DNA from: an uncultured Alistipes sp.
GTDB taxonomy: Bacteria > Bacteroidota > Bacteroidia > Bacteroidales > Rikenellaceae
Direction: 5' to 3'
Length of the DNA stretch: 64,000 bases
Assembly (NCBI GenBank): GCA_900541585.1
Contig: UQKD01000017.1
Coordinates: forward strand, 17,572 to 81,571
The position numbers and the translations under genes are program-made. Under the pieces are notes generated by a model. That model saw only the letters and a list, made by a program, of their open reading frames with translations, ran no database searches and was not told where the DNA came from. This document shows positions 1 to 8,646 of this stretch, in pieces (the stretch's first letter is position 1; every line of letters starts with the position of its first letter).

Positions 1-2619
1 CGAGAGTTCGTAACCTTTGGTGCGCAGGTCGGCGCTGTTCATTTTCGGCGAGTCGGCGCCGTAGGTGGCCGGCAGAGCGACGCCTTCGGTGAGCATGTCC
101 TTCGTGTCTCGGATGTAGAAGTCGGCGGAGAAGGCCAGACGGTTGTTCAGGAAACTCATGTCCACGCCGAGGTTGTTGTGAATACTCGTTTCCCACGAGA
201 GGTTCGAGGCTACGGGTGCCGAAATGGTCGCCGTGGCGGGCTTGTTGCCGCCGAACAGGTAGCTCTGGCTACCGATCGAGATTTGACGGATGTAGTCGTA
301 GTAGCCGACGTTCTGGTTGCCCAGCTGTCCGTACGAGTAGCGCAGCTTGAGGTTGTTGAACTGGTCGCGGATGCCGTCGAAGAAGGCCTCCTCCGAGATG
401 CGCCATCCCAGCGAGAACGAGGGGAAAAAGCCCCAGCGATGTCCGCGCTTGAAACGCGACGTGCCGTCGTAGCGGCCGCTCACCTCGACGAGGTATTTGC
501 CTTTGTAGTCGTAGTTCAGACGGCCGAAAAAGCCCATCAGGGCGTATTCGTTCTGACCGCCGCCTACCTCCATGCGCTTGTCGCCGTCGGCGTCCTGGCC
601 TACGAGGTTGAGGTCCGTCAGTGTTTCGGAAAGCAGATTGTAACCCGTTGCGGAGACGTCCTTGAGGAACTTGGTCTCCCAGTTGAAACCGACCATCGCC
701 TTGAAGTTGTGGTCCTGGGCGAAGGTGCGGTCGAACGTACCGTAGATGTTGGCCTGGTAGTAGTTGTGCATCATGGTCTTTTCGTAGAGCTTGTCCTCGA
801 AACGGCTGCCCGACGAAAGGGTTTTCACTTCGCCCGGATACTGCGAATATTCGGTGTTGACCTGGCGGTTGACGTTGTGCTGGGTGTTGAACATATAGGT
901 GAAGTTACCCTTGATCTCCAGCCCCTTGACCGGGGTCCAGGTCAGTTCCGTGGTGGTCGACATGTTGTCGGTCTTGTCCTTGTTGGAGTGTCCGCCCTTG
1001 TTCATAATTGTGGGCAGACCGTCCATGATCGAGTACTTCGACAGCGAGGTGTAGTAGACGCTTGTGCCGTCGGGGTTGTAGGGCATCATCGACGCCAGAC
1101 CGTGTACCGTGCCCAGCGAGAAGGCCGTATTGACACCCGAGGGACCGGGATAGTAGTACTGGTAGTTGTAGTAGCTGGTGTTGTTGCTGATCTTCAGCCA
1201 CTTGTTGATTTCGAATGAGATCTTCGAGCGGAAGTTGATACGCTGCAAACGGTCGGGGTCCTGGCGGAAGAGACCCTCCTCGCTGTAATAGTTGCCCGAA
1301 AGCATGTATTTCACCTTCGAGTTGCCGCCCGAAAGCGAGATGCTGTGGCTCGTGTTCGGGTGCTCGTCCTTGAACAGGTAGTGGTACCAGTCGAAGTTGG
1401 CGTAGTAGACATAGGTGTCGCGGCCGTCGCGCTGGTCGATCTTGACCCACGGGCGGTCGGGATGCTCCACCTTGTCATTGCGACGGGCCCACAGCTCCAT
1501 CATGTCGTTGTCGGTGTAGTTCGTGTAGTTGGTTCCCGCATCTGCATGCCAGAACAGGTCGTTGACGTAGACCGAGTAGTAGCCGCGGGTCTCGTAGTCG
1601 GTCGAAGTGGTGGGTTCGTTCCAGCCCCAGCGGCCGCTGTACGAGATGCGCGTCTTGCCCGAGGTGTCGCCGCTCTTGGTTGTCACGAGCACCACGCCGA
1701 ATGCCGCACGGGCACCGTAGATGGCCGCGGCCGAGGCGTCCTTGATGACCGAAATCGAAGCTACGTCGTTGGGGTTGAGCTTCATCAGGTCGCCTTCGGC
1801 GCCGTCGACCAGCACCAGCGGCGAACCGCCGTTGATCGAAGTGATGCCGCGGATGTTGAGGTCGGCGGAATTGCCCGGACGACCCGATGAGGTCGAGATC
1901 GTGAGTCCCGGCACGGAGCCTTGCAGCATGTGGGCCACCGAGGGCGCCGAGCGGTTCTGCAACTGTTTTTCGTCCACCGTGGCGATGGCGCCCGTGAGGT
2001 TCACCTTTTTCTGGGTTCCGTAGCCCACGACCACCACGTCATCCATCTTCACGGCGTCCTCCGTGAGGAACACCTTCACGTTGTTCTGCGTGGCGGGGAC
2101 GGCGACTTTCTTGCCTACGTAGCCCAGATAGGTGAAGCTGAGCGTTATGTCGGCGTCGGGGACCGTGAGCGTGAAGCCGCCGTTGGCTTCGGTCACCGCT
2201 CCGCGGGTGTTGTCGCCCACGAGCGTGACGGCGACGCCTGCCAGCGGCGTTTCGGACGAGTCGTTGACGACACCTGTGATCGTGCGCTGCCGGGCCGGGG
2301 TCTTGCGGGCCGGGATCAGGGCGATCTGGCGTTCGGTGATGGTGAAGTTCAGCCCCGTCGGGGCGAGCATTTCCTTCAAGGCGTCTGAAATCGGCATTCG
2401 TTTCGCCTTGAGGCTCACGCGCCGGGAGAGGTCGGTCTGCTTGGCGTCGTAGAAGAACGTGTAGCGGGTGTTCTTCTCGATGCGGGATATGGCCTCCGAG
2501 AGCGGGATGTCCGTGAACTCCATGTCGAGCGTCGGTTCCTGCTGCGTCTGGCCGGATACAACCGTCGTACTGCCTGCGACCAGCAGCAAGAGGATTGCAA
2601 ATAGTCTGAAGTGCATCAT
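1..2619 (-). CDS. SusC/RagA-type TonB-dependent outer-membrane receptor with STN domain (3' end outside window)
   Basis: The frame is open for 873 codons from the ATG at 2619 to the window edge, so the C-terminal barrel strands are missing. A signal peptide (residues 1-23) is followed by an STN domain (about 28-100, beginning EPTLDMEFTDIPLSEA). Next come a carboxypeptidase-regulatory-like repeat (about 110-190), the plug with the family motif DDVVVVGYGTQKK, and a long aromatic-rich barrel. Such receptors import glycans or other ligands with a SusD lipoprotein. The STN domain marks the transducer subclass that signals to a FecR anti-sigma factor, which matches the FecR-like gene immediately upstream (126 bp gap). 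A second, minus-strand ATG lies one codon downstream. The SusD partner would lie left of the window. The substrate cannot be read from sequence. Family certain. Confidence 0.95.
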   Translation of the reverse strand, partial: MMHFRLFAILLLLVAGSTTVVSGQTQQEPTLDMEFTDIPLSEAISRIEKNTRYTFFYDAKQTDLSRRVSLKAKRMPISDALKEMLAPTGLNFTITERQIALIPARKTPARQRTITGVVNDSSETPLAGVAVTLVGDNTRGAVTEANGGFTLTVPDADITLSFTYLGYVGKKVAVPATQNNVKVFLTEDAVKMDDVVVVGYGTQKKVNLTGAIATVDEKQLQNRSAPSVAHMLQGSVPGLTISTSSGRPGNSADLNIRGITSINGGSPLVLVDGAEGDLMKLNPNDVASISVIKDASAAAIYGARAAFGVVLVTTKSGDTSGKTRISYSGRWGWNEPTTSTDYETRGYYSVYVNDLFWHADAGTNYTNYTDNDMMELWARRNDKVEHPDRPWVKIDQRDGRDTYVYYANFDWYHYLFKDEHPNTSHSISLSGGNSKVKYMLSGNYYSEEGLFRQDPDRLQRINFRSKISFEINKWLKISNNTSYYNYQYYYPGPSGVNTAFSLGTVHGLASMMPYNPDGTSVYYTSLSKYSIMDGLPTIMNKGGHSNKDKTDNMSTTTELTWTPVKGLEIKGNFTYMFNTQHNVNRQVNTEYSQYPGEVKTLSSGSRFEDKLYEKTMMHNYYQANIYGTFDRTFAQDHNFKAMVGFNWETKFLKDVSATGYNLLSETLTDLNLVGQDADGDKRMEVGGGQNEYALMGFFGRLNYDYKGKYLVEVSGRYDGTSRFKRGHRWGFFPSFSLGWRISEEAFFDGIRDQFNNLKLRYSYGQLGNQNVGYYDYIRQISIGSQSYLFGGNKPATATISAPVASNLSWETSIHNNLGVDMSFLNNRLAFSADFYIRDTKDMLTEGVALPATYGADSPKMNSADLRTKGYELS

Positions 2620-2745
2620 GGTTGAAGTTTTAAGTTTGTGGAAAGTTTGCGGCGGCGTTGGTCGGATGCCGCTGCGGGAAGTTCGGGTCGGGGTCGGTTT
2701 ATCGCTTCATAGGCAATCGGGTTTTTAAGGGTCGGGATGCGGGAT

Positions 2746-3747
2746 TTATTCGAGCTCGGAAATCGTGACGGTGTTGTCTTCGGCGAACGTGTAGGCAATG
2801 GGGTTGATGCGGCTCATGATGCGCAGGATCTCTTCGAGCGGTTCGTTGGTGATGGTGAACGTGTAGGCGTAGTTGCGTGCGAGGGCCGGGGTGATGTGGA
2901 TTTCGGTGTCGTACCAGCGGGCCATGTAGCGGCAGATTTCGCCCAGCGGCTGCCGATCGAACGCGAGTTTCCCCGCGGCCCAGCAGGACTCCATCGCCAC
3001 GTTGCCGCGTCCGATGACGACTTTGCGGGTGTCGGGATCGTAGCAGGCGATCTCCCCGGGGCGCAGCAGCCTGCGGCTTCCGCTTCCGGTGTCGAGCGAC
3101 ACCGAACCTTCGACCAGCGAGACCGACACGCTGCGGTCGGCTGCGGTGCGAACATTGAATTTCGTGCCGTGGACGCTGATCTTCAGCCCTTCGACCTCGA
3201 CGATGAAGGGGCGTTCGGCGTCCCTGGCCACCTCGAAGAACCCTTCGCCGCGGAGTTTCACGCGGCGTTCCCCGGCGGCGAAACGGGTGTCGTAGGCGAG
3301 CGCCGATCCGCCGTGGAGCCAGACCGTCGAACCGTCGGACAGCCGGGCCTGCGACTTGCCTTCGAAGGCGCAGAGCCGCTGCTCGGCCGGGACTGCGGCC
3401 GAATGGAAAAGGTCGGTGCGGGCCGCGAAAAGGGTTACGGCGACCGCTGCTGCGACGGCTATGGCCGTTTGCAGCAGGTGGCTCCGGCGACGCTTCGGGA
3501 GCTGGTCCGCATGCGGGATTTCGTAGGTCCCGATCCGTTGCTGCAACTGCTGCCACAGCCGGTCGCGGTCCGGCTCGTAAGTTGCGGCCCGCTGCTGGAT
3601 TTCGCGCCATGCGTGGGTCAGGTTGTTGTAGAAGCGGCGGTTTTCCGCTTCGGCGGCCCACCGGTCGAATGCGCGCTGTTCGGCCTCGCCGAGCGTGCCT
3701 TTGAGGGCGCCGACCAGAAGGTCCCAGGTATGTCTGTCCGGATTCAT
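2746..3747 (-). CDS. FecR-family anti-sigma regulator (FecR + DUF4974)
   Basis: 333 aa. The N-terminal cytoplasmic part (about 1-85) contains the WAAEAENRRFYNNLTHAW helix typical of the anti-sigma domain. One membrane helix follows near residues 90-115. The periplasmic FecR domain follows (SQARLSDGSTVWLHGGSALAY, then EGFFEVA and VHGTKFNV), with a C-terminal DUF4974/STN-like module ending in TISELE. In the Bacteroidota such proteins relay ligand occupancy of an STN-bearing SusC to an ECF sigma factor. The receptor it should serve is the next gene downstream. Unusually, no ECF sigma gene precedes it: the upstream gene is an unrelated small membrane protein behind a terminator hairpin. The cognate sigma factor must be elsewhere or lost. 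Family certain; partner inferred. Confidence 0.93.
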   Translation of the reverse strand: MNPDRHTWDLLVGALKGTLGEAEQRAFDRWAAEAENRRFYNNLTHAWREIQQRAATYEPDRDRLWQQLQQRIGTYEIPHADQLPKRRRSHLLQTAIAVAAAVAVTLFAARTDLFHSAAVPAEQRLCAFEGKSQARLSDGSTVWLHGGSALAYDTRFAAGERRVKLRGEGFFEVARDAERPFIVEVEGLKISVHGTKFNVRTAADRSVSVSLVEGSVSLDTGSGSRRLLRPGEIACYDPDTRKVVIGRGNVAMESCWAAGKLAFDRQPLGEICRYMARWYDTEIHITPALARNYAYTFTITNEPLEEILRIMSRINPIAYTFAEDNTVTISELE

Positions 3748-3775
3748 GGTGTGTTGTCGTTTTCATTGTGACACG

Positions 3776-3813
3776 AAAAATCCGGCCGACCCCTACGGGA
3801 CAGCCGGATTTTT
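3776..3813 (-). terminator. Rho-independent terminator of the murB-tilS-holA operon
   Basis: A perfect 11-bp inverted repeat (AAAAATCCGGC / GCCGGATTTTT, 16-nt loop) ends in a T tract in either direction. It starts 12 nt after the minus-strand stop at 3826. It separates the housekeeping operon from the fecR-like gene, whose ATG is only 28 nt beyond the hairpin. The fecR-like gene therefore either uses a promoter overlapping this hairpin or depends on read-through. Confidence 0.85.
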
Positions 3814-3825
3814 GCGGAAAATTTT

Positions 3826-4419
3826 TCAGCGTTCGATTTTCACGTACTCCGCATAGACGATCCGTGTGTGAGGATTCGTCGAGACGATCTCCTGCCGGAG
3901 AGCCTTCGTGCCCCAGCGGATGAAGAGGAACCGGCGCGGGATGCGGTGGACCGCCTGGCGCAGGGTGTCGACGCTGCGGATGCGGCAGACGACCGAGTCG
4001 CGGCCGATGCGGCCTTCGACCGAGACCCACGTGTCGCGCCAGCGGAACACCCGGGCGGTGTCGAGCACGGGGAGCGTGTCGTGTATCCGGACGACGACGG
4101 TGTCGCGCAGCGGGGTGCGGATTTCGGCGTCGGTGACGGCAACGGCCTTGGCGGCGGCTTCGAGCCTGCGGATCCGGATGCCGAGGCGCCGGATCTCCCC
4201 GGCGTCGGCCGCGCGCAGCGTTTCGAACTCCCCGCACCGCAGCCGGAGGGCCTGCACCGAGGCCGCCTCCGTGCCCAGCCGTGTGCGGTAATGGGCGACG
4301 TCGGCCGCCAGGGCCGTCTGGTTTTCGACCAGCCGCCGGTTTTCGGCGCGGTAATGGCGGCAGGCGAAAAACAACGATGCGGTTGCAAGAACCGCATACG
4401 CAAAGAGGTATTTTTTCAC
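3826..4419 (-). CDS. Small membrane-anchored coiled-coil protein, DUF6549-like hypothetical
   Basis: 197 aa, starting at GTG (MKKYLFAYAVL). An N-terminal hydrophobic segment (about 3-19) could be a signal anchor or lipoprotein signal (TASLFFAC). Residues 25-100 are Arg/Glu/Ala-rich and predicted helical, consistent with a coiled coil. A beta-type tail follows with IHDTLPVLDTARVFRWRDTW and WVSVEG. This layout resembles Bacteroidota proteins of the DUF6549 type, often found near phage or mobile-element genes. That assignment is from memory and is tentative. It follows the aminotransferase-like gene by 54 nt and is the last gene before the terminator. No function can be assigned. Confidence 0.6.
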   Translation of the reverse strand: MKKYLFAYAVLATASLFFACRHYRAENRRLVENQTALAADVAHYRTRLGTEAASVQALRLRCGEFETLRAADAGEIRRLGIRIRRLEAAAKAVAVTDAEIRTPLRDTVVVRIHDTLPVLDTARVFRWRDTWVSVEGRIGRDSVVCRIRSVDTLRQAVHRIPRRFLFIRWGTKALRQEIVSTNPHTRIVYAEYVKIER

Positions 4420-4473
4420 GATTTTCGGGTTTTGGTTCCCCGAAAGATAAGCCGGTTGAGTCCGGTCCGGTTT

Positions 4474-5193
4474 CTATTTTTTCTGAAAAAGGCCCTCCAT
4501 CGCTTCGGCGATACGTTCGGCGACGAAGGTCATCAGCGGCAGCCCGTCGCAGCGCGAAAGCGAGGTGACGCCCCGGTGGTCGGCGAAAAAGAGTTCGTCG
4601 AAGCCGGGCAGGTCGGCCCGTCCGAACGGCTCTTCGCGCAGTTCCAGCCCTGCGGCCCGAACGGCCTGGACGGCCAGGCGGCGTTCGACGCTTGCGGATC
4701 CGGGGGCCGTCAGGACGGTGCGGCCGGCGATGGCCAGCAGCGGTGCGTCGTCGGCCGAGCCGAGAATCCCCGCGCTGTCGCAGCGCACGGCGACTTCCGC
4801 CCCGGCCCGTTCGGCCAGCCTGCGGGCCAGTTGCGCCGCGGCCTCACGCGCGGAGGTCGGAGCCTCGGAGAGCGGCAGGTCGTAGTCCACGGTCACGGCT
4901 TCGGGCTGAAGGCTCCGGAAGGCGTAGCCGTCGTAGAGCGACACCCCTGCCGGCGACAGGCGCTCCTTGCCGTCGGGGTCCAGTTCGATGCGCACGAATC
5001 CCGACACGCCCGCCGGATAGCGTTCCGCGGCGGCCAGCGTCTCGATGCGCTTTGCGAGCCGTTCCGCGGCGGGGGCGTAGGGGTGTCCGAACAGTTCGCG
5101 CGACGCGGCATCGAGCACGGCGATGTGTCCGGCGACGTTGCGCGCGCGACCCCGGGCGAGGTGCACGGTCTGGTATAGATAAAGGCCGGTCAA
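4474..5193 (-). CDS. Class IV aminotransferase-like protein, probably lacking the PLP lysine
   Basis: 239 aa from the TTG at 5193, which overlaps the holA stop as TTGA, implying translational coupling. No ATG fits. The fold is recognisable as branched-chain aminotransferase / aminodeoxychorismate lyase-like. There is an N-terminal strand (GLYLYQTVHLARG), NVAGHIAVLDAASRELFG where the family has its HLxRL helix, and a C-terminal domain ending FGRADLPGFDELFFADHRGV and a final helix. Active members carry a Schiff-base lysine where this protein reads roughly LSEAPTSAREAA. The only lysines are in RLAKRI, PDGKER and the C-terminal KK. It is either a non-PLP pseudoenzyme or strongly diverged. Fold moderately sure; substrate unknown. 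Confidence 0.65.
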   Translation of the reverse strand: MTGLYLYQTVHLARGRARNVAGHIAVLDAASRELFGHPYAPAAERLAKRIETLAAAERYPAGVSGFVRIELDPDGKERLSPAGVSLYDGYAFRSLQPEAVTVDYDLPLSEAPTSAREAAAQLARRLAERAGAEVAVRCDSAGILGSADDAPLLAIAGRTVLTAPGSASVERRLAVQAVRAAGLELREEPFGRADLPGFDELFFADHRGVTSLSRCDGLPLMTFVAERIAEAMEGLFQKK

Positions 5194-6260
5194 AGCAGGA
5201 AGATTTTCAGCAGCAGTTCGCGCAGCAGTTCGCCGTCCGACGCGCCGCCCGCGCCCAGCCCCTTGCTTTTGGCGTCGTATTCGCGCAGCAGTCCCAGGAT
5301 GTTGAACACCTTGCGGTTGTCCCATCCGGCGGCGTTCTGCTTGATCTCGCCGATGACGAACGTGTTGTTCTTGCGCAGGATGCGCATCAGCTCCGTGTCC
5401 GGCGGGAAGGGCTTCCCCTTGTGGCGTGCGAGCCAGCGCAGGTAGTTGACGACGAACAGCTCCTTGAACTGCCCGAACAGCGCCATGACGGTCACGAGCA
5501 GCGGGTTGTCCTTGGGGTTGCGGGCGAAGTGCTCGGCGATCATCAGCGCGCGGGCCATGTCCCGGGTGACGACCGCCTTGCAGAGTTCGAAGTTGTTGAA
5601 ATCCTTCGAAATGCCGATGTTGGCCTCGATGTCGGCGTCGGTGATGCGCTGCGTGCCCTCGGGCAGCGAGACGGTGAGCTTCTGTAGTTCGTTTGAGATT
5701 TTTGCGATGTCGGTCCCCAAATGGTCGGTCAGCATCGATAGCGCCTTGGGATCGATCGTAAACCCTTTCTGCCGGATAAACTGTTGCAGCCACGCCGCGA
5801 TCTCGTAGTCGCGCGGGCGCACCGATTCCAGCACCGTGCCGTTCGCCGCGCAACCTTTGTAGAAGGCCGAGCGCTTGTCGGCGTTCTTCTCCTTGTGGCA
5901 GATCACGAGAATGGTCGTGGGGGAGGGTTTCTGCGTGTAGAGCGAGAGTTTGTCTAGCCCCTTGAGCTGCTGGGCCTCCTTGAGGATCACCACCTGGTAT
6001 TGTCCCATCATCGGCATCTGGCGGCAGAGGTTGATCACCTGCCCCGCCTCGGAGTCGCGCCCGTAGACGGTGATCTGGTTGAAGGCCCGCGCGGCCTCGT
6101 CGAGGATCGTCGCGGCCAGCTGGTCCGTGAGGGCGTCGATGAAGTAGCTCTCCTCGCCCATCAGCAGGTAGATGCCGGAAAACCGGCGGGCCGCGACTTC
6201 GGCCGCGATCCGTTCGTACTGGGCGACGGAATCCTTGAATTTCAGAGCGCTCTTTGCCAT
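5190..6260 (-). CDS. holA: DNA polymerase III subunit delta
   Basis: 356 aa, normal length for HolA. This is the delta subunit of the clamp loader, which opens the beta sliding clamp. The N-terminal AAA+-like domain shows SGIYLLMGEESYFIDAL, where the delta family has a degenerate P-loop, followed by VVILKEAQQLKGLDKL. The middle has the conserved helix LTDHLGTDIAKISNELQKL with the IGISKDFNNFEL segment after it. The C-terminal collar domain follows (NPLLVTVMALFGQFKEL). It starts 1 bp after the tilS stop and overlaps the aminotransferase-like gene, placing it in the murB-tilS-holA operon. Confidence 0.96.
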   Translation of the reverse strand: MAKSALKFKDSVAQYERIAAEVAARRFSGIYLLMGEESYFIDALTDQLAATILDEAARAFNQITVYGRDSEAGQVINLCRQMPMMGQYQVVILKEAQQLKGLDKLSLYTQKPSPTTILVICHKEKNADKRSAFYKGCAANGTVLESVRPRDYEIAAWLQQFIRQKGFTIDPKALSMLTDHLGTDIAKISNELQKLTVSLPEGTQRITDADIEANIGISKDFNNFELCKAVVTRDMARALMIAEHFARNPKDNPLLVTVMALFGQFKELFVVNYLRWLARHKGKPFPPDTELMRILRKNNTFVIGEIKQNAAGWDNRKVFNILGLLREYDAKSKGLGAGGASDGELLRELLLKIFLL

Positions 6261-6261
6261 T

Positions 6262-7605
6262 TTAAACGATTTCTTTGGTGATGCGCAGCACGTTTTCCGT
6301 GTCGGGCGTAAGGCGGTAACGGTCGTCGATGCGGCGTCCGACGAGCCAGACGATCTCGTCGCCCGACAGCAGCACGAACTGCCGTTGCTTCTCGGCCACG
6401 GAGACCTTGGCGTCGACGAGGAAGTCCGACACCTTCTTGCGGCCCGTCATGCCGAACGGCACGAACCAGTCGCCGTCGCGCCAGCGGCGCAGCGTGAGCG
6501 GGAACTGCAACTTGTCGGCATCGACTTGCGCGATATTTTCGGGTACGCCGAAGTTCTTGATCGTGTCGATGTCGCAGTATTCGTAGTAGAGGACCGAGTT
6601 GCCGCAGTAGCTGCGCGGGGCGCCTTTGCGCACCGTGGTCAGGCACGCGTCGTCGGGGGCTATCGGCGCTATGACGATCTTCCCGCGGTCGATCGAGGCC
6701 ACCCTTTCGCGGGCGTAGAACCGCCGTCCCGTGGCGTCCTGTTCGAGCGAGTGGCACAGCGAGTCGATCACGTCGCCCTTGAATCCGTAGCCCGAACTCA
6801 ACAGTTCGTAGATCACGAATCCCTGCGGAAAGGCCGGATCGAGGCGGTCGAGGTGGATCGTGTCGATCCCCGTGTCCGAGGTGACGGCCTCCGAGCGGAT
6901 GCGTTCGATGCCGTGGTTGATGAAGAGCTGGGCGTCGGTCAGCCGCGCGAGGTTGCGGCTCATCAGGCTCGTGAATTTGGGATTGATCTCGCGGATGCGG
7001 GGGATCAGCCCCAGCCGGATCTTGTTGCGCAGGTATTTGGTCGACCGGTTGGACGAATCCTCCCGGAAGGGAATGCGGTTCTGGACGGCGTATTCGAGGA
7101 TTTCCTTGCGAGATGCGAACAGCAGCGGGCGGATCACCTTCCCGACCTGGGTCGAGATTCCCGTCAGCCCCCGCAGCCCGGTTCCGCGCAGCAGGTTGAT
7201 GAAAAAGGTCTCGATCGAGTCGTCGGCATGGTGGGCGATGGCGATGGCCGTGTAGCCGTGTTCGCGGCTCAGGGCGTCGAACCACGCGTAGCGCAGCCGC
7301 CGGGCCGCCATCTCCATCGACTCGCCCGTGCGCTCCATCTCGGCCTTGGTCTCGAAACGCCTGTTGTAGAACGCCGCGCCGTATTTTTTCGCTTCGTCCT
7401 CCACCAGCACTTCGTCCTCGTCGCTCTCCGCGCCGCGCAGCTGGAAATTGCAGTGGGCGACGCCCACCCGGTAGCCGCAGCGGGTGAACAGCGAGAGCAT
7501 GACCATCGAGTCCACGCCGCCCGAGACGGTGAGCAGGATGCGGTCGTCGTGCGTGGCGAGGTCGTTCTCGTCGATGTAGCGTTGAAAAGAGTCCAAAAGA
7601 TTCAT
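6262..7605 (-). CDS. tilS: tRNA(Ile)-lysidine synthase
   Basis: 447 aa. It modifies the wobble cytidine of the CAU-anticodon tRNA(Ile) to lysidine, using ATP and lysine. The N-terminal PP-loop is clear (LTVSGGVDSMVMLSLF, about residues 24-39). The family signatures AIAHHADDSIETFFINLLRG and RPLLFASRKEI follow, with SNRSTKYLRNKIR. The C-terminal TilS domain (WRDGDWFVPFGMTGRKKVSDF) is complete. The start chosen is the ATG at 7605, which overlaps the murB stop as ATGA. The frame remains open upstream, but only as a shadow of murB. Confidence 0.97.
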   Translation of the reverse strand: MNLLDSFQRYIDENDLATHDDRILLTVSGGVDSMVMLSLFTRCGYRVGVAHCNFQLRGAESDEDEVLVEDEAKKYGAAFYNRRFETKAEMERTGESMEMAARRLRYAWFDALSREHGYTAIAIAHHADDSIETFFINLLRGTGLRGLTGISTQVGKVIRPLLFASRKEILEYAVQNRIPFREDSSNRSTKYLRNKIRLGLIPRIREINPKFTSLMSRNLARLTDAQLFINHGIERIRSEAVTSDTGIDTIHLDRLDPAFPQGFVIYELLSSGYGFKGDVIDSLCHSLEQDATGRRFYARERVASIDRGKIVIAPIAPDDACLTTVRKGAPRSYCGNSVLYYEYCDIDTIKNFGVPENIAQVDADKLQFPLTLRRWRDGDWFVPFGMTGRKKVSDFLVDAKVSVAEKQRQFVLLSGDEIVWLVGRRIDDRYRLTPDTENVLRITKEIV

Positions 7606-8609
7606 AATATGTTCACCTCCGTATCTATTTCGATGCCGAATTTCTCGCGGACCCGGGCCTGCACCGTGCGGGCGAATGCGATCACCTCGCCGCCCGTGGC
7701 GCCGCCGTGGTTGACGATCACCAGCGCCTGCCGCTCGTGGACCCCCACGTTCCCCGCGCGGTGACCTTTCATCCCGGCCCGGTCGATCAGCCACCCGGCG
7801 GCCAGCTTCACGCGGCCTTCGGGAGCGGGGTAGTGCGGCATGTCGGGATATTCCGCGAGCAGGCGTTCCGCTGCGGCCGCCCCTACCACCGGATTTTTGA
7901 AGAAACTGCCCGCATTGCCCAGCACGGCCGGGTCGGGAAGCTTCGCGCGGCGGATCGAGCAGATCGCCTCGCGGATGTTGCGCAGCGTGGCGCCTCCGCG
8001 GGCTTCGACCTCGCGCTCCACGTCGCCGTAACCCAGCCGGGGCCGGGGCGTGTGCGAGAGTGCGATCTCGACGGCGGTGATGATTACCCGGCCTTTCAGG
8101 TCGTGTTTGAAGACGCTTTCGCGGTAGCCGAAACCGCAGTGCGCGGCGTCGAGCGTCAGCACCGTGCCTGTCTCGACGCAGTACATTTCGACCCGGCGGA
8201 TCGCGTCCTTCGCTTCGCAGCCGTAGGCTCCGATGTTCTGCACCGGGGCGGCCCCCGCCTTGCCGGGGATCAGCGAGAGGTTTTCGATGCCCCACAGGCC
8301 GCGCTGGACGGCCCATTCCACCAGGTCGTCCCACTCGACGCCTGCGTCGACGCGCAGTCGGACTTCGTCGCCGTCGTCGCTCACAAGGGCGATCTGCCGG
8401 GCCGCGGGGGTCAGCAGCACGCCGTCGTAATCCTCGGTGAAGAGGATGTTGTTGCCTCCGGCGAGCACCGTCCACCGTCCGGGAATCCCCGCGGCGAAAA
8501 ACGTGCGCAGATCCTCGGCGGTTTCGAATTCTACGAGGCGCGAGGCCCGCTGGTCGACGCCGAAACTGTTGCGCCCGCGCAGGCTGATTTGGTGAAATTC
8601 TCGAATCAT
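7602..8609 (-). CDS. murB: UDP-N-acetylenolpyruvoylglucosamine reductase
   Basis: 335 aa. This FAD enzyme reduces UDP-GlcNAc-enolpyruvate to UDP-MurNAc in peptidoglycan precursor synthesis. It shows the FAD-binding motif VLAGGNNILF, then the GIENLSLIPGKAGAAPVQNI signature with NIGAYGCE, and GNAGSFFKNPVV containing the catalytic Ser region. The C-terminal domain has AAGWLIDRAGMKG. The ATG at 8609 is preferred. The frame also has a TTG at 8618, but that TTG lies inside the promoter -7 box. With the -7 box ending at 8616, transcription should begin at or next to this ATG, so the message may be leaderless. First gene of the operon with tilS and holA. Confidence 0.95.
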   Translation of the reverse strand: MIREFHQISLRGRNSFGVDQRASRLVEFETAEDLRTFFAAGIPGRWTVLAGGNNILFTEDYDGVLLTPAARQIALVSDDGDEVRLRVDAGVEWDDLVEWAVQRGLWGIENLSLIPGKAGAAPVQNIGAYGCEAKDAIRRVEMYCVETGTVLTLDAAHCGFGYRESVFKHDLKGRVIITAVEIALSHTPRPRLGYGDVEREVEARGGATLRNIREAICSIRRAKLPDPAVLGNAGSFFKNPVVGAAAAERLLAEYPDMPHYPAPEGRVKLAAGWLIDRAGMKGHRAGNVGVHERQALVIVNHGGATGGEVIAFARTVQARVREKFGIEIDTEVNIL

Positions 8610-8615
8610 GGTATG

Positions 8616-8646
8616 CAAAGTTAGAAATTATTTAGTAACTTTGAAA
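8616..8646 (-). promoter_or_regulatory. Bacteroidota-type promoter for murB
   Basis: On the minus strand a -7 box TAACTTTG (8623-8616) is preceded after exactly 19 bp by TTTC (8646-8643), close to the TTTG/TAnnTTTG consensus. The -7 box is half of an 8-bp inverted repeat (CAAAGTTA 8616-8623, TAACTTTG 8636-8643), so a second -7-like box faces the plus strand. No matching -33 element was found for that second box. Confidence 0.75.

Noticed and set aside
2699..4237. A 512-codon minus-strand frame spanning the fecR-like gene and part of the upstream gene
   Set aside because: It runs through the terminator hairpin and is Arg/Pro-rich. The fecR frame in the same region has complete anti-sigma, membrane, FecR and DUF4974 features.
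8616..8643. CAAAGTTA...TAACTTTG inverted repeat as a regulator operator
   Set aside because: Each arm is a TAnnTTTG -7 box. Overlapping divergent promoter elements explain the symmetry without a repressor, although only the murB side has a -33 element.
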